From contig NZ_JBHRTR010000032.1 in NCBI RefSeq assembly GCF_042646425.1, positions 1 through 59,105 on the forward strand: a stretch of DNA of 59,105 bases. The letters run 5' to 3'. Positions within the stretch are counted from its first letter, which is position 1. Each line of letters opens with the position of its first letter. The position numbers were made by a program, and so were the translations under genes. The DNA comes from Marinibaculum pumilum (lineage in GTDB: Bacteria > Pseudomonadota > Alphaproteobacteria > Ferrovibrionales > Ferrovibrionaceae). Below the pieces are notes generated by a model that ran no database searches, was not told the origin of the DNA, and was given only the letters and a program-made list of their open reading frames with translations. This document shows positions 43,775 to 52,842 of the stretch, piece after piece.

Positions 43775-44775
43775 CGGCATTGCTCCGCGAGGAGCCGTAC
43801 CGCTTCGAACTCTACCAGGCGATCCGGCTGCTGGAACTGATGGCGCCGGAGCGTCGCCCCGTGGGCAGCTCCTCGCTGGTGCGGCGGGAAGCGGTGCGCT
43901 TCTCCGGCTCCACCCGGCTGTCCTTCCCGACCAGCGATATCGAGCGCCTGGATCCCTCCGACGATCCGCGCGACCCGATGGTGATGAAGGTCACCGCCTT
44001 CACCCTGGCCGGCGCGCACGGGCCGCTGCCGCCGCCCTATGCGGAGCTGGTGGAGCATCGGGTTCGGGCCAAGGACACCGGCATTGCCGCCTTCCTGGAC
44101 ATCTTCAACCATCGCCTGATCTCGATCCTGCACCGGGTGCGCCGCCTGCACCGGCCGGAGCTGATGAACCAGCCGGCGGAGGAGACGCATTTCTCGCGGG
44201 TGCTGTTCTCCGCCTTCGGCATGGGGCTGACCGGCATGCGCGACCGGCTGCGGGTGCCGGACCCGGCGCTGCTGCGCTATGCCGGGCTGCTCGCGCATCA
44301 GCCGCACAGCGCGATGGCGCTGGAACGGGTGATCGGCGGGCTGTTCGGCGTGCCGGCCCGGGTCGAACAGCTGGTGGGCATGTGGATCGCGATCGACCGG
44401 CGCCAGCAGACCATCGTCGGCCGCCGGCGCCGCCAGAACAACCGGCTGGGCTCCACCTCGGTGGTCGGCACCCGGTTCTGGTCGCAGAGCAATGCCATCG
44501 GCCTGGTGCTGGGGCCGCTGCCGCTGGCGACCTTCCGCGAATACCTGCCGACCGGCGGCCTGTTCCGCCGGGTCGCCTCTATCCTGCGCTTCTATCTCGA
44601 CCGCACCATCCAGACGGAGCTGCGGTTGCTGGTGAAGGGGGCGGATGTCGGACCGCTGACATTGTCGCGGAAGGCGCCGCCGCAACTCGGTTGGACCACC
44701 TGGCTGGCACATGACGCCACCCGCCATGGCGATGCCATGTCGCGGGTCCGCATGGTCCAGTACCTGAAAATGTGA
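43738..44775 (+). CDS. tssG: T6SS baseplate subunit TssG
   Basis: 345 residues. MATDRWRQGIDVAALLREEPYR with FELYQAIRLLE is the common TssG beginning, and GGAAG stands just before ATG 43738, so this start is preferred to the longer open frame from 43372. SSTRLSFPTSDI-like, FLDIFNHRLISILHR and a late LPTGGLFRRVASILRFYLD region are typical. It starts within the last codons of tssF. Confidence 0.94.
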   Translation: MATDRWRQGIDVAALLREEPYRFELYQAIRLLELMAPERRPVGSSSLVRREAVRFSGSTRLSFPTSDIERLDPSDDPRDPMVMKVTAFTLAGAHGPLPPPYAELVEHRVRAKDTGIAAFLDIFNHRLISILHRVRRLHRPELMNQPAEETHFSRVLFSAFGMGLTGMRDRLRVPDPALLRYAGLLAHQPHSAMALERVIGGLFGVPARVEQLVGMWIAIDRRQQTIVGRRRRQNNRLGSTSVVGTRFWSQSNAIGLVLGPLPLATFREYLPTGGLFRRVASILRFYLDRTIQTELRLLVKGADVGPLTLSRKAPPQLGWTTWLAHDATRHGDAMSRVRMVQYLKM

Positions 44776-44783
44776 GGGAAGCG

Positions 44784-47477
44784 ATGGCGACGGACATCAA
44801 GCAGATCGTCGGGAAGCTGAACCAGATCTGCTACAAGGCACTGAACGATGCCGCCCATCTGAGCGTGTCTCAGACCAATTTCCAGATCGAGATCGAGCAT
44901 CTGCTGATCAAGCTGATCGCGGTGCCCGGCTGCGATGTGGAGCAGATCCTGAAGCATTACGACTGCAAGGTCCCGCGGGTGGAATCGCAGCTGCAGGAGG
45001 CGATCGAGAGCTTCAAGCGCGGCTCCGGCGCGCGCCCCTCCTTCTCGCCGCAGTTCCTGGAAATGCTGGAGGCCGCCTGGCGGGTCACCTCGCTGACCCT
45101 GGCGGAGGAGAAGATCCGTTCCGGCGCGATCCTGCTGGCGATCATGGAGGACCGCTCGCTGCGCGCCTCCCTGTTGCAGTCGGCGCCGGAGTTGGAGCGG
45201 CTGTCGCCGGACCGGCTGCGGGTGGAGCTGAGCCAGTTCACCCCGCACACGATCGAGGCGGTCGCCGGTGCCGGCGGCGGCGGTGGCGACGGCGCCGCGG
45301 GCAGCGAGGCCGGCGGTGCGCCGGGCGCACCGGGCGGCGGCACGGGCGGCACCGCGCCGTCGGCGGGCGGCGGCGAGAAGGGCGGCGGCAAGGCGCTGGA
45401 CGCTTATACCATCGACATGACGGCGCAGGCGAAGGCCGGCAAGACCGACGTGATCATCGGCCGCGAGGGCGAGATCCGCCAGATGATCGACATCCTGATG
45501 CGCCGCCGGCAGAACAACCCGATCATCGTCGGCGAGGCCGGCGTCGGCAAGACGGCACTGGTGGAGGGCCTCGCCAACCGGATCGCCGAGGGCGATGTGC
45601 CGCCGCCGCTGAAGAACGTGGTGCTGCGCAGCCTCGACCTGGGCCTGCTGCAGGCGGGCGCCGGCGTGCGCGGCGAGTTCGAGGACCGGCTGAAGAAGGT
45701 GATCAACGAGGTGAAGACCTCGCCGAAGCCGATCATCCTGTTCATCGACGAGGCGCATACCCTGATCGGTGCCGGCGGCCAGGCCGGGTCCGGCGACGCC
45801 GCCAACCTGCTGAAGCCCGCGCTCGCCCGTGGCGAACTGCGCACCATCGGCGCCACCACCTGGTCGGAATACAAGAAGCATATCGAGAAGGACCCGGCGC
45901 TGACCCGCCGCTTCCAGACCGTGAACGTGGCCGAGCCCGACGAGGAGAAGGCGGTCCGCATGCTGTCGGGCCTGCTGCCCAGCATGGAGAAGCACCACAA
46001 GGTGCGGATCCTGGAGGAGGCGCTGCGCGACGCCGTGCGCCTTTCGCGGCGCTATATCATGGGCCGGCAGCTGCCCGACAAGGCGATCAGCGTGCTGGAC
46101 ACCGCCTGTGCCCGGGTCGCCATCGCCCAGGCCAGCCAGCCGGCGGAACTGGAAGGGGTGGTGCACCGGCTGCACACCCTGAACGGCAGCCTGCGGGCGA
46201 TGGAGAAGCAGCTGAAGGCCGGCCTCGCCAAGGAGGACGAGGTCAACGAACTGCGCGCCGAGATCGAGCGGCTCGACGTCGAGCGGATCAAGCTCGAGGG
46301 CCGCTACAAGCAGGAAGCCGACCTCGTCGTCGAGATCAACAAGCTGATGGAGGAGATCGAGAAGGACGAGACCACCGGCAAGGTGCTGGACGAGCTGCGC
46401 TCGCAGCTGAACTCCTACCGGCTGCAGCTGGAAACCCTGCAGGCGGCGCGGCCGATGGTGATGCCCTATGTCAACGGCGATGTCGTCGCGCAGGTGATCT
46501 CCGGCTGGACCGGCATCCCGGTCGGCAAGATGATGACCGATGAGATCAACGGCATCCTGCGCCTGGAGGACCGGCTGGCGGAGCGGATCATCGGCCAGAA
46601 GATGGCGATCCGCACCATCGCCGAGCGGATGCAGGCGTCGAAGGCGGGGCTGAACGAGCCCAACAAGCCGACCGGCGTATTCCTGCTTGTCGGCCCGTCC
46701 GGCGTCGGCAAGACGGAGACGGCGATCACCCTGGCCGACCTGCTGTACGGCGGCGAGGACCGGATGGTCACCATCAACATGTCGGAATACCAGGAGGCCC
46801 ATACCGTGGCCGGCCTGAAGGGCGCGCCCCCCGGCTATGTCGGCTACGGCACCGGCGGCGTGCTGACCGAGGCGGTGCGGCGCAACCCCTACAGCGTGGT
46901 GCTGCTGGACGAGTTCGAGAAGGCGCATCCCGACGTCTGGGAGCTGTTCTACCAGGTCTTCGACAAGGGCATGCTGGAGGACAGCGAGGGCCAGGCGGTG
47001 AACTTCAAGAACACCCTGATCCTGCTGACCTCGAACCTCGCCTCCGACATCATCATGGAGGCCTGCACCGACGTGGACGAGCCGCCGCCGGCCGACGAGC
47101 TGACCGACATGATCCGCCCGGTCCTGGCGGAGACCTTCAAGCCGGCCCTGCTGGGCCGCATGAGCGTCACGCCGTTCTACCCGCTGACCCCGTCGGAGAT
47201 CGGCGAGATCGCGCGCCTGAAGCTGGGCAAGATCCAGCGGCGCTTCGCCGAGAGCCACAAGGCGGAGCTGACCTACGATGCCGCCCTGATCGACCATACG
47301 ATCAAGGCGGCGACCGACGTGGCGTCCGGTGCCCGGACCATCGACGGAATCCTGAACAACACGCTGCTGCCACAACTGTCGACCATGATTCTACAAAGGA
47401 TGGCGGACGAGCAGCATTTCGAGCGGGTCCATGTGCAGACCGGCGAGGATGGCACGTTCGACATCCAGTTTTCGTGA
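44784..47477 (+). CDS. clpV: T6SS AAA+ ATPase TssH (ClpV)
   Basis: 897 residues from ATG 44784 (GAGGGAA upstream). An N-terminal double-repeat domain that binds contracted sheath is followed by an unusually Gly/Ala-rich linker (about 161-203), AAA domain 1 with Walker A GEAGVGKT (near 250) and Walker B FIDEAHTLIG, a middle coiled-coil, AAA domain 2 with Walker A GPSGVGKT (637-644) and VVLLDEFEKAH, and a C-terminal domain. All ATPase motifs are intact. It disassembles the contracted TssBC sheath for reuse. It starts 8 nt after tssG. Confidence 0.96.
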   Translation: MATDIKQIVGKLNQICYKALNDAAHLSVSQTNFQIEIEHLLIKLIAVPGCDVEQILKHYDCKVPRVESQLQEAIESFKRGSGARPSFSPQFLEMLEAAWRVTSLTLAEEKIRSGAILLAIMEDRSLRASLLQSAPELERLSPDRLRVELSQFTPHTIEAVAGAGGGGGDGAAGSEAGGAPGAPGGGTGGTAPSAGGGEKGGGKALDAYTIDMTAQAKAGKTDVIIGREGEIRQMIDILMRRRQNNPIIVGEAGVGKTALVEGLANRIAEGDVPPPLKNVVLRSLDLGLLQAGAGVRGEFEDRLKKVINEVKTSPKPIILFIDEAHTLIGAGGQAGSGDAANLLKPALARGELRTIGATTWSEYKKHIEKDPALTRRFQTVNVAEPDEEKAVRMLSGLLPSMEKHHKVRILEEALRDAVRLSRRYIMGRQLPDKAISVLDTACARVAIAQASQPAELEGVVHRLHTLNGSLRAMEKQLKAGLAKEDEVNELRAEIERLDVERIKLEGRYKQEADLVVEINKLMEEIEKDETTGKVLDELRSQLNSYRLQLETLQAARPMVMPYVNGDVVAQVISGWTGIPVGKMMTDEINGILRLEDRLAERIIGQKMAIRTIAERMQASKAGLNEPNKPTGVFLLVGPSGVGKTETAITLADLLYGGEDRMVTINMSEYQEAHTVAGLKGAPPGYVGYGTGGVLTEAVRRNPYSVVLLDEFEKAHPDVWELFYQVFDKGMLEDSEGQAVNFKNTLILLTSNLASDIIMEACTDVDEPPPADELTDMIRPVLAETFKPALLGRMSVTPFYPLTPSEIGEIARLKLGKIQRRFAESHKAELTYDAALIDHTIKAATDVASGARTIDGILNNTLLPQLSTMILQRMADEQHFERVHVQTGEDGTFDIQFS

Positions 47478-47531
47478 TTCCGGGGGCGGCGGCAGGGCCT
47501 GGCCGCGCTCTGCTGATGCCAGGAGACGGCG

Positions 47532-49397
47532 ATGCCTGTTGTTAGTTCCCACACCTATTCCTTCGTCGCCGACGATATCGAGTTCGCCGACGAGGACATC
47601 ATCTCCTTCCGGGTGGTGGAGACCGTCTCCGGCCTGCAGCAGACCCTGCTGGACACGCCGCCGCCGTTCGCCTTCCACCCCTCCGACGTGGCGCCGCCGA
47701 CCTGGTCGCCGTTCCAGGACTACAAGGTGCCGCATATCGACCCGACCCTCGGTCTCGCCGAGGGTCAGCGGCCGCCCTACTACATCTGGGTCCGCACCCG
47801 GGTGCTCAGCTCCGCCCTGAAGGTGGAGGACATGCTGCACAAGCATGCCGCCCTCACGGTCGGCCGGTTGTCGGATTCCCGCGTCTTCCACGGCGAGATC
47901 TTCCGCGTGCGCCATGTCAGCGCCTCGGTCGAGGCGAAGACCGCCTACGACTTCTACATCTATCCCTGGCTCTGGTACCTGGCCTTCACCCGCAAGTCGC
48001 GGGTGTGGAGCGGCAATATCGTCGACATCTTCAACGACATCGTGAAGTCCTATCCGTCGAACCTGACGGCGAAGGCGGTTATCGACAGTTCCAAGCTGTC
48101 GAGCCAGCCGCCCAACCGCGAACTGGTGATCCAGTACAACGAGAGCGACTACAGCTTCGTCCATCGGAACCTGGAGCGCGACGGCATCTTCTACTACATC
48201 GTCAACGACCAGAGCGGCTACAAGCTGGTCCTGGGCCAGGAGAATGCCGACTTCCTGGAGGGCGAGCTCAGCGACCGCAACCTGGCGCTGTCGGAGAGCG
48301 CGGAGCCGGATGCGAACGAGCCCTCCGACGTCGTGTCCGACCTGATCTACGAAGCGCAGACCGTGCCCGAGCAGTACGCCATGCGCGACTACAACCCGGA
48401 GAATGCCTCCGCCACCCTGCATGCCAAGGTGCCGTCCGGCGACAAGGCGGTGCAGGTCTATCAGTTCCCCGGCATGTTCGAGGAACTGTCCGACGGCGTG
48501 GACAATATCTCGCCGCGCCGTTTCAAGGCACAGCAGGCGAACAAGCTGCTGGCGCTGGGCGCATCGCAGTGCCAGTTCATGGCCGCGGGGGAGAAGGTCA
48601 ACCTGCCCTTCAACCTGCGCTGGGGCACGCCGCAGGAATTCTCCAACGGGGCCTTCTTCGTGCGGCAGGTGGTGCACGACATGGGGCGGCGGATGCAGGA
48701 CAATGTGCCGATCTTCCGCAACATCTTCGAAGCCCAGAAGATGGACTACGAGTACGGGCCGGCGCAGCTGACGCCCTATCCGGAGCTGAACGCGCCGCAT
48801 GTGGCGATCGTGGAGACCGCCTCCGGCGGGGAGGAGGTCGATTTCGACCAGCACAGCCGGCCGCAGGTCTCGTTCAAGTGGGATGCGGCGAAGACCAAGG
48901 TGCGGCTGCGCCTGGGCCAGGGATGGGCCGGCGCGACCCACGGCATGCAGGTCCTGCCGCGGCTGGGCGATGAGGTCCTGGTGATGTTCATCGACAATCA
49001 CCCGGACCGGCCGATCATCGTCGGCAGTGTCTACAACAGCCGCAGCAAGATGCTGTACGACCCGACCAAGAGCAACGAGTTCTCCGCCATAACGGAGGCG
49101 GCCGGCCCCTACCGGCGGCTGACCGGCATGCACGACGCCGGCGGCAACCAGGTGCTGCTGTTCGATGCCAAGGGGTCGCAGCGCCTGGTCACCACCGCCG
49201 GCAAGGATCGCGACGACCTGGTCGCCAATCGCTGGACCACCGCCTCCTACCAGACGGTGGAATATGTCCACGATTCCAAGACCGAGGAGATCGGCGGCGA
49301 CTATACGTTGACGATCGGCGGCAATATGTCGGTGCTGGTCAAGGGCGATGTGACCGTGACCATCGGCGGCTCGGTCAACTTCAAGATCGACTCCTAA
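47532..49397 (+). CDS. vgrG: T6SS spike protein VgrG (TssI)
   Basis: 621 residues. The gp27-like part carries YDFYIYPWLWYLAFTRKSRVW and IQYNESDYSFVHRNLERDGIFYY; the OB-fold/gp5 part has VRLRLGQGWAGATHGMQVLPRLGDEVLVMF and RPIIVGSVYNSRSKMLY; the end is a short beta-helix (DYTLTIGGNMSVLVKGDVTV). There is no C-terminal effector domain. Between residues about 36 and 85 it has a Pro-rich segment (DTPPPFAFHPSDVAPPTWSP and following) that ordinary VgrG proteins do not have. It caps the Hcp tube and should accept one of the DUF4150 tip proteins encoded at 51704-54508. Confidence 0.95.
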   Translation: MPVVSSHTYSFVADDIEFADEDIISFRVVETVSGLQQTLLDTPPPFAFHPSDVAPPTWSPFQDYKVPHIDPTLGLAEGQRPPYYIWVRTRVLSSALKVEDMLHKHAALTVGRLSDSRVFHGEIFRVRHVSASVEAKTAYDFYIYPWLWYLAFTRKSRVWSGNIVDIFNDIVKSYPSNLTAKAVIDSSKLSSQPPNRELVIQYNESDYSFVHRNLERDGIFYYIVNDQSGYKLVLGQENADFLEGELSDRNLALSESAEPDANEPSDVVSDLIYEAQTVPEQYAMRDYNPENASATLHAKVPSGDKAVQVYQFPGMFEELSDGVDNISPRRFKAQQANKLLALGASQCQFMAAGEKVNLPFNLRWGTPQEFSNGAFFVRQVVHDMGRRMQDNVPIFRNIFEAQKMDYEYGPAQLTPYPELNAPHVAIVETASGGEEVDFDQHSRPQVSFKWDAAKTKVRLRLGQGWAGATHGMQVLPRLGDEVLVMFIDNHPDRPIIVGSVYNSRSKMLYDPTKSNEFSAITEAAGPYRRLTGMHDAGGNQVLLFDAKGSQRLVTTAGKDRDDLVANRWTTASYQTVEYVHDSKTEEIGGDYTLTIGGNMSVLVKGDVTVTIGGSVNFKIDS

Positions 49398-49419
49398 TCC
49401 GGCAAGCGTGGGTTGCGTC

Positions 49420-49632
49420 ATGGCTGACCAGAACATCGCGACGGCGTCCAAGGGCCTCACCGCACAGCGCAGCCGGCGGCAGCTGTCCGGCCAGGCCGTG
49501 CCCGACAGCGCGCTCGGCACGGCGGCCGGGCCGGCGTCGAAGGGCGATGCCGGAGAGGCCGGCGGGGCCGCCATGACCACGGCCGGGCGCGGGTTGATCG
49601 AGATCCGTGCGGAGCGCTACGGCCAGGGATGA
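49420..49632 (+). CDS. 70-aa ORFan after vgrG
   Basis: A 70-residue product (MADQNIATASKGLTAQRSRR ... GLIEIRAERYGQG) begins 22 nt after vgrG. It is rich in Ala, Gly and Ser, has no TM or Cys, and ends in a basic segment. GTG 49408 would add four residues. Its TGA overlaps an ATG of the next gene, which suggests coupling. No family recognised; a small adaptor is possible but unsupported. Confidence 0.5.
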   Translation: MADQNIATASKGLTAQRSRRQLSGQAVPDSALGTAAGPASKGDAGEAGGAAMTTAGRGLIEIRAERYGQG

Positions 49633-51551
49633 GTGCCCGGCGCTGTCGCGCGCGTCAGAGCAATGGAATTCCGGTGATGAGTGACCAGAGCGAACGGCTG
49701 CAGGAGCGGGAGGCCGGCCTGCGCGAAGCCCTCGACGTCGCCGCGCAGCATATGCGCCGCGGCCGCCTCGAAGAGGCGATGGAGGTCTTCCGCAGGGTCT
49801 TCGAGATCGACCCCAACAATTTCGAGGCCGCCGTCGGCGTGGCCGACGTGCTGCTGGCCGGCGGCCGCACCGGCGACGCGATCATGGCCTATGGCAGCGC
49901 GCTGAAGGCCAATCCGGCGGGCTCCGTCGGGTTGTTCGTCAACCGCGGCACCGCCCTCATCCAGGCCAACGATCCCGAAGCGGCGAGCCTGAGCTTCCGC
50001 CGCGCCGTCGACCTGGACCCCGAGAACGTCATGGCGCTGAACAATCTGGGCAGCGCCCTGGCACAGCTCGGCCGCGTGCAGGAGGCGCTGGACCTGTTCC
50101 GCCGCGCGCAGGCGATCGCGCCGGACAATCCGTCCGGCTATTTCAACGCCGCCCTGGCCCTCGGCGCCCTGGATCCGGCGACCGGGCAGGAGGCGGCGAT
50201 GGCGGCCTATCGCAAGGCGATCGACTGCGATCCGAAATTCGCCCCGGCCTATGTCAACCTGGCGCAGATCCTGGTCGCGCGCGGCGAGGTGGCGGCCGCC
50301 CTGGACCTGGTGGACGAGGCGGAACTACATGCGCCGAAGGACCTGCCCGTCCTGATCACCAAGGGCCAGGTGCTGGAAGCGATGGGCGAGTACGGCAATG
50401 CGGTCGCCGTGTTCGACCGGGCGGTGCTGCTCTATCCGCAGGACGGGGATGCGCTGATCTCGCTGGCCCGGGCCGCCCTGGCGGCGGGCAAGCTGAAGAA
50501 GAGCATCGCCACCTGCTTCGACCTTCTCGGCATCGACGGCGAGCACCAGGCCGCCAAGCTGATTCTGGGCCATGCCCTGCTCGAGGATGGCAAGGCGACC
50601 CGGGCGCGCGAGACTTTGGAGGAGGTCGGCGGCCTGCCTGGCGGCCAGCATCTGCTGCGCCGGATCGCCTGGGCGGAAGGCGAGCGCGACCCCTGGGCCG
50701 ACCTGGCGGCGGAGGCGGCGGCGCAGGCCCCGGCGACGCAGCGCAGGCCCTGGGACGGCAGCCGGACAGCGGACGGCGTGCTGCTGGATGCCGCTTCGGC
50801 CGGCGCGGAGGACATCATCCAGCTGGCCCGGCTGCTGCCGGAACTCGCCGAACGCTGCGGCCGCCTGGTCCTGCGCACCGAGCCGCTGTTCGGGCCGTTG
50901 CTGGAATCGGTGCCCGGCCTGTCGGCCGTGGTCCATGAAGATGGTGCAGTGCCGGACGGGTTGCCGCTGACCATGCCTCTGGCGGCGATGCCGGGGGCGC
51001 TGGGCTACCGGCAGGCCGACCTGCCGGCGCGGGTGCCCTACCTGGCGCCGCAGGCGGGCCGCGACCGCGGCTGGGACCAGGGCCTGTTCGTGGCCAACGA
51101 GCCCGTGGTCGGCATCTGCTGGCAGCAGCGCAATCGCGCCGTCGGCCCCGACCAGGACCTGACCTTCCGCGCGCTGGAGCCTCTATTCGAGGAGGTGCCC
51201 GCGCGCTTCCTCTCTTTCGCCTACCGCAACGGGCCCAACGATGCCGGGCTGATGGCCGATTTCGGCATCCAGGACATCGCTGCCGCGTGCCGCGACCTGG
51301 ACGACGTGGCGGCGGCGATCTCGCAGCTCGACTTCGTCATCACCTGCGACGGGCTGATCCCGCATCTGGCCGGCGCGCTGGGCAAGGAATGCTGGCTGCT
51401 GCTGCCGGTCTTCGCCGACTGGCGCTGGGGCCGCCGCGGCACCGCCTGCCCGTTCTACCCCAGCCTGCGGCTGTTCCGGGCGGAGCGGACCGGGGACTGG
51501 GCCTCCGTGGTCGCCGATGTCGCCGCGGAACTGCGGGAACGCACGGGCTGA
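49629..51551 (+). CDS. TPR protein with C-terminal GT9-like glycosyltransferase domain
   Basis: 640 residues. Residues ~20-340 are tandem TPR helices (RRGRLEEAMEVFRRVFEIDP, ALNNLGSALAQLGRVQEALD, FAPAYVNLAQILVARGEVAA). From about 375 a Rossmann-like part appears; LDFVITCDGLIPHLAGALGK followed by WLLLPVFADWRWGRRG is the nucleotide-sugar-site signature of GT9/heptosyltransferase-type TPR fusions, with the D-x4-H pair kept. The family transfers sugars to proteins or cell-surface glycans, but many members are untested. Start: ATG 49629 overlaps the previous stop; ATG 49677 (MSDQSERLQE), with GGAA 8 nt upstream, is an equally good choice. Last gene of the T6SS operon. Confidence 0.82.
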   Translation: MSARRCRARQSNGIPVMSDQSERLQEREAGLREALDVAAQHMRRGRLEEAMEVFRRVFEIDPNNFEAAVGVADVLLAGGRTGDAIMAYGSALKANPAGSVGLFVNRGTALIQANDPEAASLSFRRAVDLDPENVMALNNLGSALAQLGRVQEALDLFRRAQAIAPDNPSGYFNAALALGALDPATGQEAAMAAYRKAIDCDPKFAPAYVNLAQILVARGEVAAALDLVDEAELHAPKDLPVLITKGQVLEAMGEYGNAVAVFDRAVLLYPQDGDALISLARAALAAGKLKKSIATCFDLLGIDGEHQAAKLILGHALLEDGKATRARETLEEVGGLPGGQHLLRRIAWAEGERDPWADLAAEAAAQAPATQRRPWDGSRTADGVLLDAASAGAEDIIQLARLLPELAERCGRLVLRTEPLFGPLLESVPGLSAVVHEDGAVPDGLPLTMPLAAMPGALGYRQADLPARVPYLAPQAGRDRGWDQGLFVANEPVVGICWQQRNRAVGPDQDLTFRALEPLFEEVPARFLSFAYRNGPNDAGLMADFGIQDIAAACRDLDDVAAAISQLDFVITCDGLIPHLAGALGKECWLLLPVFADWRWGRRGTACPFYPSLRLFRAERTGDWASVVADVAAELRERTG

Positions 51552-51703
51552 CCGGCCGGCGCGGCCGCCGATGTCCGGTGGAACGTTCCGCGCAATGACT
51601 CACCCCGTCCACCATGTCTCCGAACAGCGGTTCACCATCCCCCCGGGCCAAACAACAAGACCCGGCGGTGACGAACTGGAAGCGCAATTGCTTCAGGCGA
51701 GCC

Positions 51704-52096
51704 TCAGGTCAGGGTCAGGTTGACCGCCTGGCTGGGCACCAGCTTGGCGCCGATCATGTTGGTGGAATTGTTCATCGTCACCGAGGTCATCTTGTCGATC
51801 GGCTGGCCGTTGGCGAACACGGTCATCGACGGCACCGTCGTGCTCTCCGGTCCCGACATGGTGCCGGAGGCGACGCCGCCGCTGACCCCGGCCTGGTCGC
51901 CCAGGGTGGTCGGGGTCCTGCCGGTGACGGTATGGGCGGGCCCGCAGCCATAGAAGATCGTCGGCTCGAAGGGGACGTTGAGCGGTTCCATCGCGGTGTT
52001 CGGATAGGTGACGGGCACCGGCCCGGCCGGCGTCGGTGTCAGGCAGGTGTCGGGAAAGGCGAAGCTCATGCCCGACATCGAGGTGTTGTTGAACAT
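51704..52096 (-). CDS. DUF4150 PAAR-like tip protein, copy A
   Basis: 130 residues starting MFNNTSMSGMSFAFPDTCLT and containing PTPAGPVPVTYPNTAMEP, VFANGQPIDKMTSVTM and IGAKLVPSQ. DUF4150 is a PAAR-like family that caps VgrG in T6SS clusters. About two-thirds of its residues match copy B (54119-54508). No toxin domain is fused to it. It is the last gene of the minus-strand module and converges with the TPR gene. Confidence 0.9.
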   Translation of the reverse strand: MFNNTSMSGMSFAFPDTCLTPTPAGPVPVTYPNTAMEPLNVPFEPTIFYGCGPAHTVTGRTPTTLGDQAGVSGGVASGTMSGPESTTVPSMTVFANGQPIDKMTSVTMNNSTNMIGAKLVPSQAVNLTLT

Positions 52097-52122
52097 CTTG
52101 CCGTCCCCGGTTGTCGTGCCGC

Positions 52123-52809
52123 TCAGCCCATATGGATGCGGGCGCCGTCGAACCGCATATCCTCGGTGGAGACATGGACGATCTGGTGCGCCGTGTTGGT
52201 GATCAGCCGCTCGCCGGCCACCACCACCTCGCCGGCCTGCACCTGGTCGACCTCCTCCACCTTGCGGGTGGCGCGGCGATGCTGGCCGGACACCACCTTC
52301 ACCAGCGACAGCAGCTTCTCGCCGATCAGCCGCAGGGTGCCGATGCTGGCGACCGCGTCCTGGCTTTCCAGCACCGCGCTGTCCAGGTGCAGGAGGCCGG
52401 CTTCCGCCCGCACGCTCAGGGTCTCCGCCGACAGGGTCATGCCGGTGCCGCTGAGCAGGTTCAGCGATTGTCCGGCCTGCACGGTGACCGGGCCGTCCTG
52501 GGCCGACACCGTCAGGCCGCCGGCGACGGCAAGCATGGCTGGCTGCGAGACATCAGCCCGCACCAGGACCGACAGGATGTAGAACGCCATGCCGTTGCCG
52601 CTGGGATAGGCGGCACAGAGCACGAGGTCCTCCGGCTGCGGCCGGATCAGGCAGGAATCCGCGGTGCGGGCCCGCAGGTCCGTGGCTTCGCCGTCGCGGC
52701 GGACCAGGAAGCTCTGCGCGTCGGCGCCTGGGCCGGCGATGCGCGCGGGGAACAGGTCCGCCGTGGCGGATGACACGGCGGTCTTCGCCAGATCCTGTGC
52801 ATCGGTCAT
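52123..52809 (-). CDS. DUF3540 protein, probable spike extension
   Basis: 228 residues. The N-terminal third is globular (SFLVRRDGEATDLRARTADS, EDLVLCAAYPSGNGM). The rest is a regular beta-strand pattern (VTVQAGQSLNLLSGTGMTLS, LSVRAEAGLLHLDSAVLES) ending in DMRFDGARIHMG, like the beta-helix ends of VgrG proteins. DUF3540 proteins occur beside DUF4150, DUF2169 and pentapeptide proteins in T6SS loci; the exact role is not known. A trimeric prism between VgrG and the DUF4150 tip is my inference. It starts 26 nt upstream of DUF4150 copy A. Confidence 0.85.
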   Translation of the reverse strand: MTDAQDLAKTAVSSATADLFPARIAGPGADAQSFLVRRDGEATDLRARTADSCLIRPQPEDLVLCAAYPSGNGMAFYILSVLVRADVSQPAMLAVAGGLTVSAQDGPVTVQAGQSLNLLSGTGMTLSAETLSVRAEAGLLHLDSAVLESQDAVASIGTLRLIGEKLLSLVKVVSGQHRRATRKVEEVDQVQAGEVVVAGERLITNTAHQIVHVSTEDMRFDGARIHMG

Positions 52810-52842
52810 CGAACTACTCCTCTCGGTCCGCGCCGGGCGCGG

